Shown here piece by piece: positions 39,683 to 40,542 of a stretch of 40,542 bases of DNA (position 1 is the first letter of the stretch; each line of letters starts with the position of its first letter). The stretch spans positions 1-40,542 of the forward strand of contig CAMLYL010000017.1 in NCBI GenBank assembly GCA_946491665.1, in the 5' to 3' direction. The notes under the pieces are model-generated. The model did not search any database, had not been told where the DNA came from, and saw only the letters and a program-made list of their open reading frames with translations. The translations under genes and the position numbers were made by a program. This DNA is from an uncultured Lachnospiraceae bacterium. GTDB lineage: Bacteria > Bacillota > Clostridia > Lachnospirales > Lachnospiraceae.

Positions 39683-40542
39683 ATGAAGAATTTAAATCGT
39701 TGGGTCTACGCGATCGCAGGCGTGGTTGTTCTGCTGATGGCGGGACTGATTTACGCATGGTCTGTCATGTCACAGCCAATTGCTGCTTCCCGGCCGGACT
39801 GGACGGCAGCGCAGCTGTCTCTGACCTTTACGCTGGTTATGGCCTTTTTCTGCGCGGGAAGTCTGATTGCGGGTATTTTGTCGAAAAAGGTGAATCCGAA
39901 GATTTATGTGATTTTATCCGGCGTTCTGCTTCTTGCAGGTTTTATGGTGGCTTCTCTGACAAAAGAGTCTCCGGCTATGCTGTATCTTGGTTTCGGTGTG
40001 CTCTGCGGCCTCGGTTCGGGATTTGCATATAACGCCGTAATGGGAACGATCTGCGCATGGTTTCCTGATAAGCAGGGGCTGATTTCCGGTATTCTGCTGA
40101 TGGGCTTTGGCCTGAGCAGCTTTATTATCGGTAAAATTTTTGCGGCTACGACTCCTTCTGACGGAACTGATAACTGGTGCGGTACTTTCCGGATCTTCGG
40201 CATCATTATTTTTGTAGTAATGATTGTAGCCAGCTTCTTCTTTGTAAAGCCGGGCGCTGATTTTGTTCCGCCCACAGCCGGAAAGAATAAAGTGGTTCGT
40301 GAACCTGCCTGTGATGTTAACACTGGAAAAATGGTAAAGATTCCGTCTTTCTGGCTGATGTATATCTGGGCGATCATGGTGAGCGCGGCAGGTCTGGCTC
40401 TGGTAGGACAGGCCAGCGGTATTGCCACACAGGTGGGAACCGATGTGCCTCAGGGAACGATTGCCACAGTTGTAGGTCTGATTTCCATTATGAATGGTGT
40501 GGGACGTATTATTTACGGGGCGATGTTTGATAAAAAAGGATA
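39683..40542 (+). CDS. MFS transporter, OFA-like, 3' end outside window
   Basis: The first 286 codons of an MFS carrier run off the window edge. The N-terminus, NRWVYAIAGVVVLLMAGLIYAWSVMSQPI, is typical of the oxalate/formate antiporter (OFA) group. The MFS loop is GILSKKVNPKIYVILSG. GLGSGFAYNAVMGTICAWFPDKQGLISGILLMGFG near 110-150 is the helix 4-5 signature of this group. About eight hydrophobic segments are within the window. GGAGG precedes ATG 39683, and a good promoter lies upstream. The substrate is probably a small organic anion. No stop is reached. Confidence 0.9.
   Translation, partial: MKNLNRWVYAIAGVVVLLMAGLIYAWSVMSQPIAASRPDWTAAQLSLTFTLVMAFFCAGSLIAGILSKKVNPKIYVILSGVLLLAGFMVASLTKESPAMLYLGFGVLCGLGSGFAYNAVMGTICAWFPDKQGLISGILLMGFGLSSFIIGKIFAATTPSDGTDNWCGTFRIFGIIIFVVMIVASFFFVKPGADFVPPTAGKNKVVREPACDVNTGKMVKIPSFWLMYIWAIMVSAAGLALVGQASGIATQVGTDVPQGTIATVVGLISIMNGVGRIIYGAMFDKKG

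Noticed and set aside
1-40542. Prophage, integrative element or insertion sequence
   Set aside because: No integrase, transposase, phage structural gene or paired attachment repeats were seen. Apart from 14466-16046, composition looks uniform and gene content is chromosomal.

Overview
The window is chromosomal DNA from a spore-forming, anaerobic Firmicute of the class Clostridia, most likely a gut Lachnospiraceae. The reasons are the strong AGGAGG-type ribosome binding sites, the many T-tailed terminators, a spoVT sporulation regulator, an EFR1-type flavodoxin/ferredoxin protein, bacteriohemerythrin, a CarD-family regulator, and a riboflavin operon under an FMN riboswitch. I cannot fix the genus. 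No tRNA, rRNA, CRISPR array, phage structural gene or transposase was found.

Layout, left to right. 1-396 is the end of tuf (EF-Tu). 509-2062 is a PutP-type sodium/solute symporter. 2276-5387 is a LysR regulator, an MFS transporter and a PhlG/phloretin-hydrolase-like protein, which reads as a small catabolic locus. 5627-10185 is a YfcE-type phosphoesterase followed by a 1326-residue DUF4062-NTPase-TPR protein with STAND architecture. 10262-13530 (minus) holds ogt, an EFR1 ferredoxin and a two-component pair. 13735-14235 is mazG. 14466-16046 is an AT-rich two-gene cassette, an AAA/ABC-type ATPase plus a small PD-(D/E)XK-like protein, and is a candidate defence module. 16214-17068 is a membrane-linked MerR regulator. 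17052-21030 is the riboflavin operon ribD-ribE-ribBA-ribH with an FMN riboswitch, a terminator and a repeat-like leader. 21351-24391 is a second two-component system with a third, membrane-anchored gene of unknown function. 24502-26285 (minus) holds a HAD hydrolase, hemerythrin and spoVT. 26478-28853 holds two uncharacterised proteins and a MATE transporter. 29096-30461 is a min locus (minD, minE, no minC here). 30624-33841 is a CarD-like regulator and a class A penicillin-binding protein. 33881-39576 is a co-directional run: aroA, patatin, histidine phosphatase, GNAT, MATE and a metallo-beta-lactamase-fold protein. 39683 to the edge is the start of an MFS transporter.

Most of the window is housekeeping with simple operons. 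The parts worth a second look are: (1) the ATPase/nuclease-like pair, which is compositionally foreign; (2) the solitary DUF4062-STAND-TPR protein with about eleven 50-residue repeats; (3) the FMN riboswitch, which carries extra helices in the P2 and P5 loops and a partial copy of the conserved P2 3' strand; (4) the LysR/MFS/PhlG-like locus, a candidate for polyphenol or acylphenol breakdown; and (5) several clear regulatory layouts, namely a MerR-type 19-bp-spacer promoter and PhoB-like 11-bp direct repeats before a two-component operon.

All assignments are by eye from protein motifs and DNA patterns. No database search or structure prediction was run. Start codons were moved inward from the longest reading frame where a ribosome binding site and family alignment favoured it.
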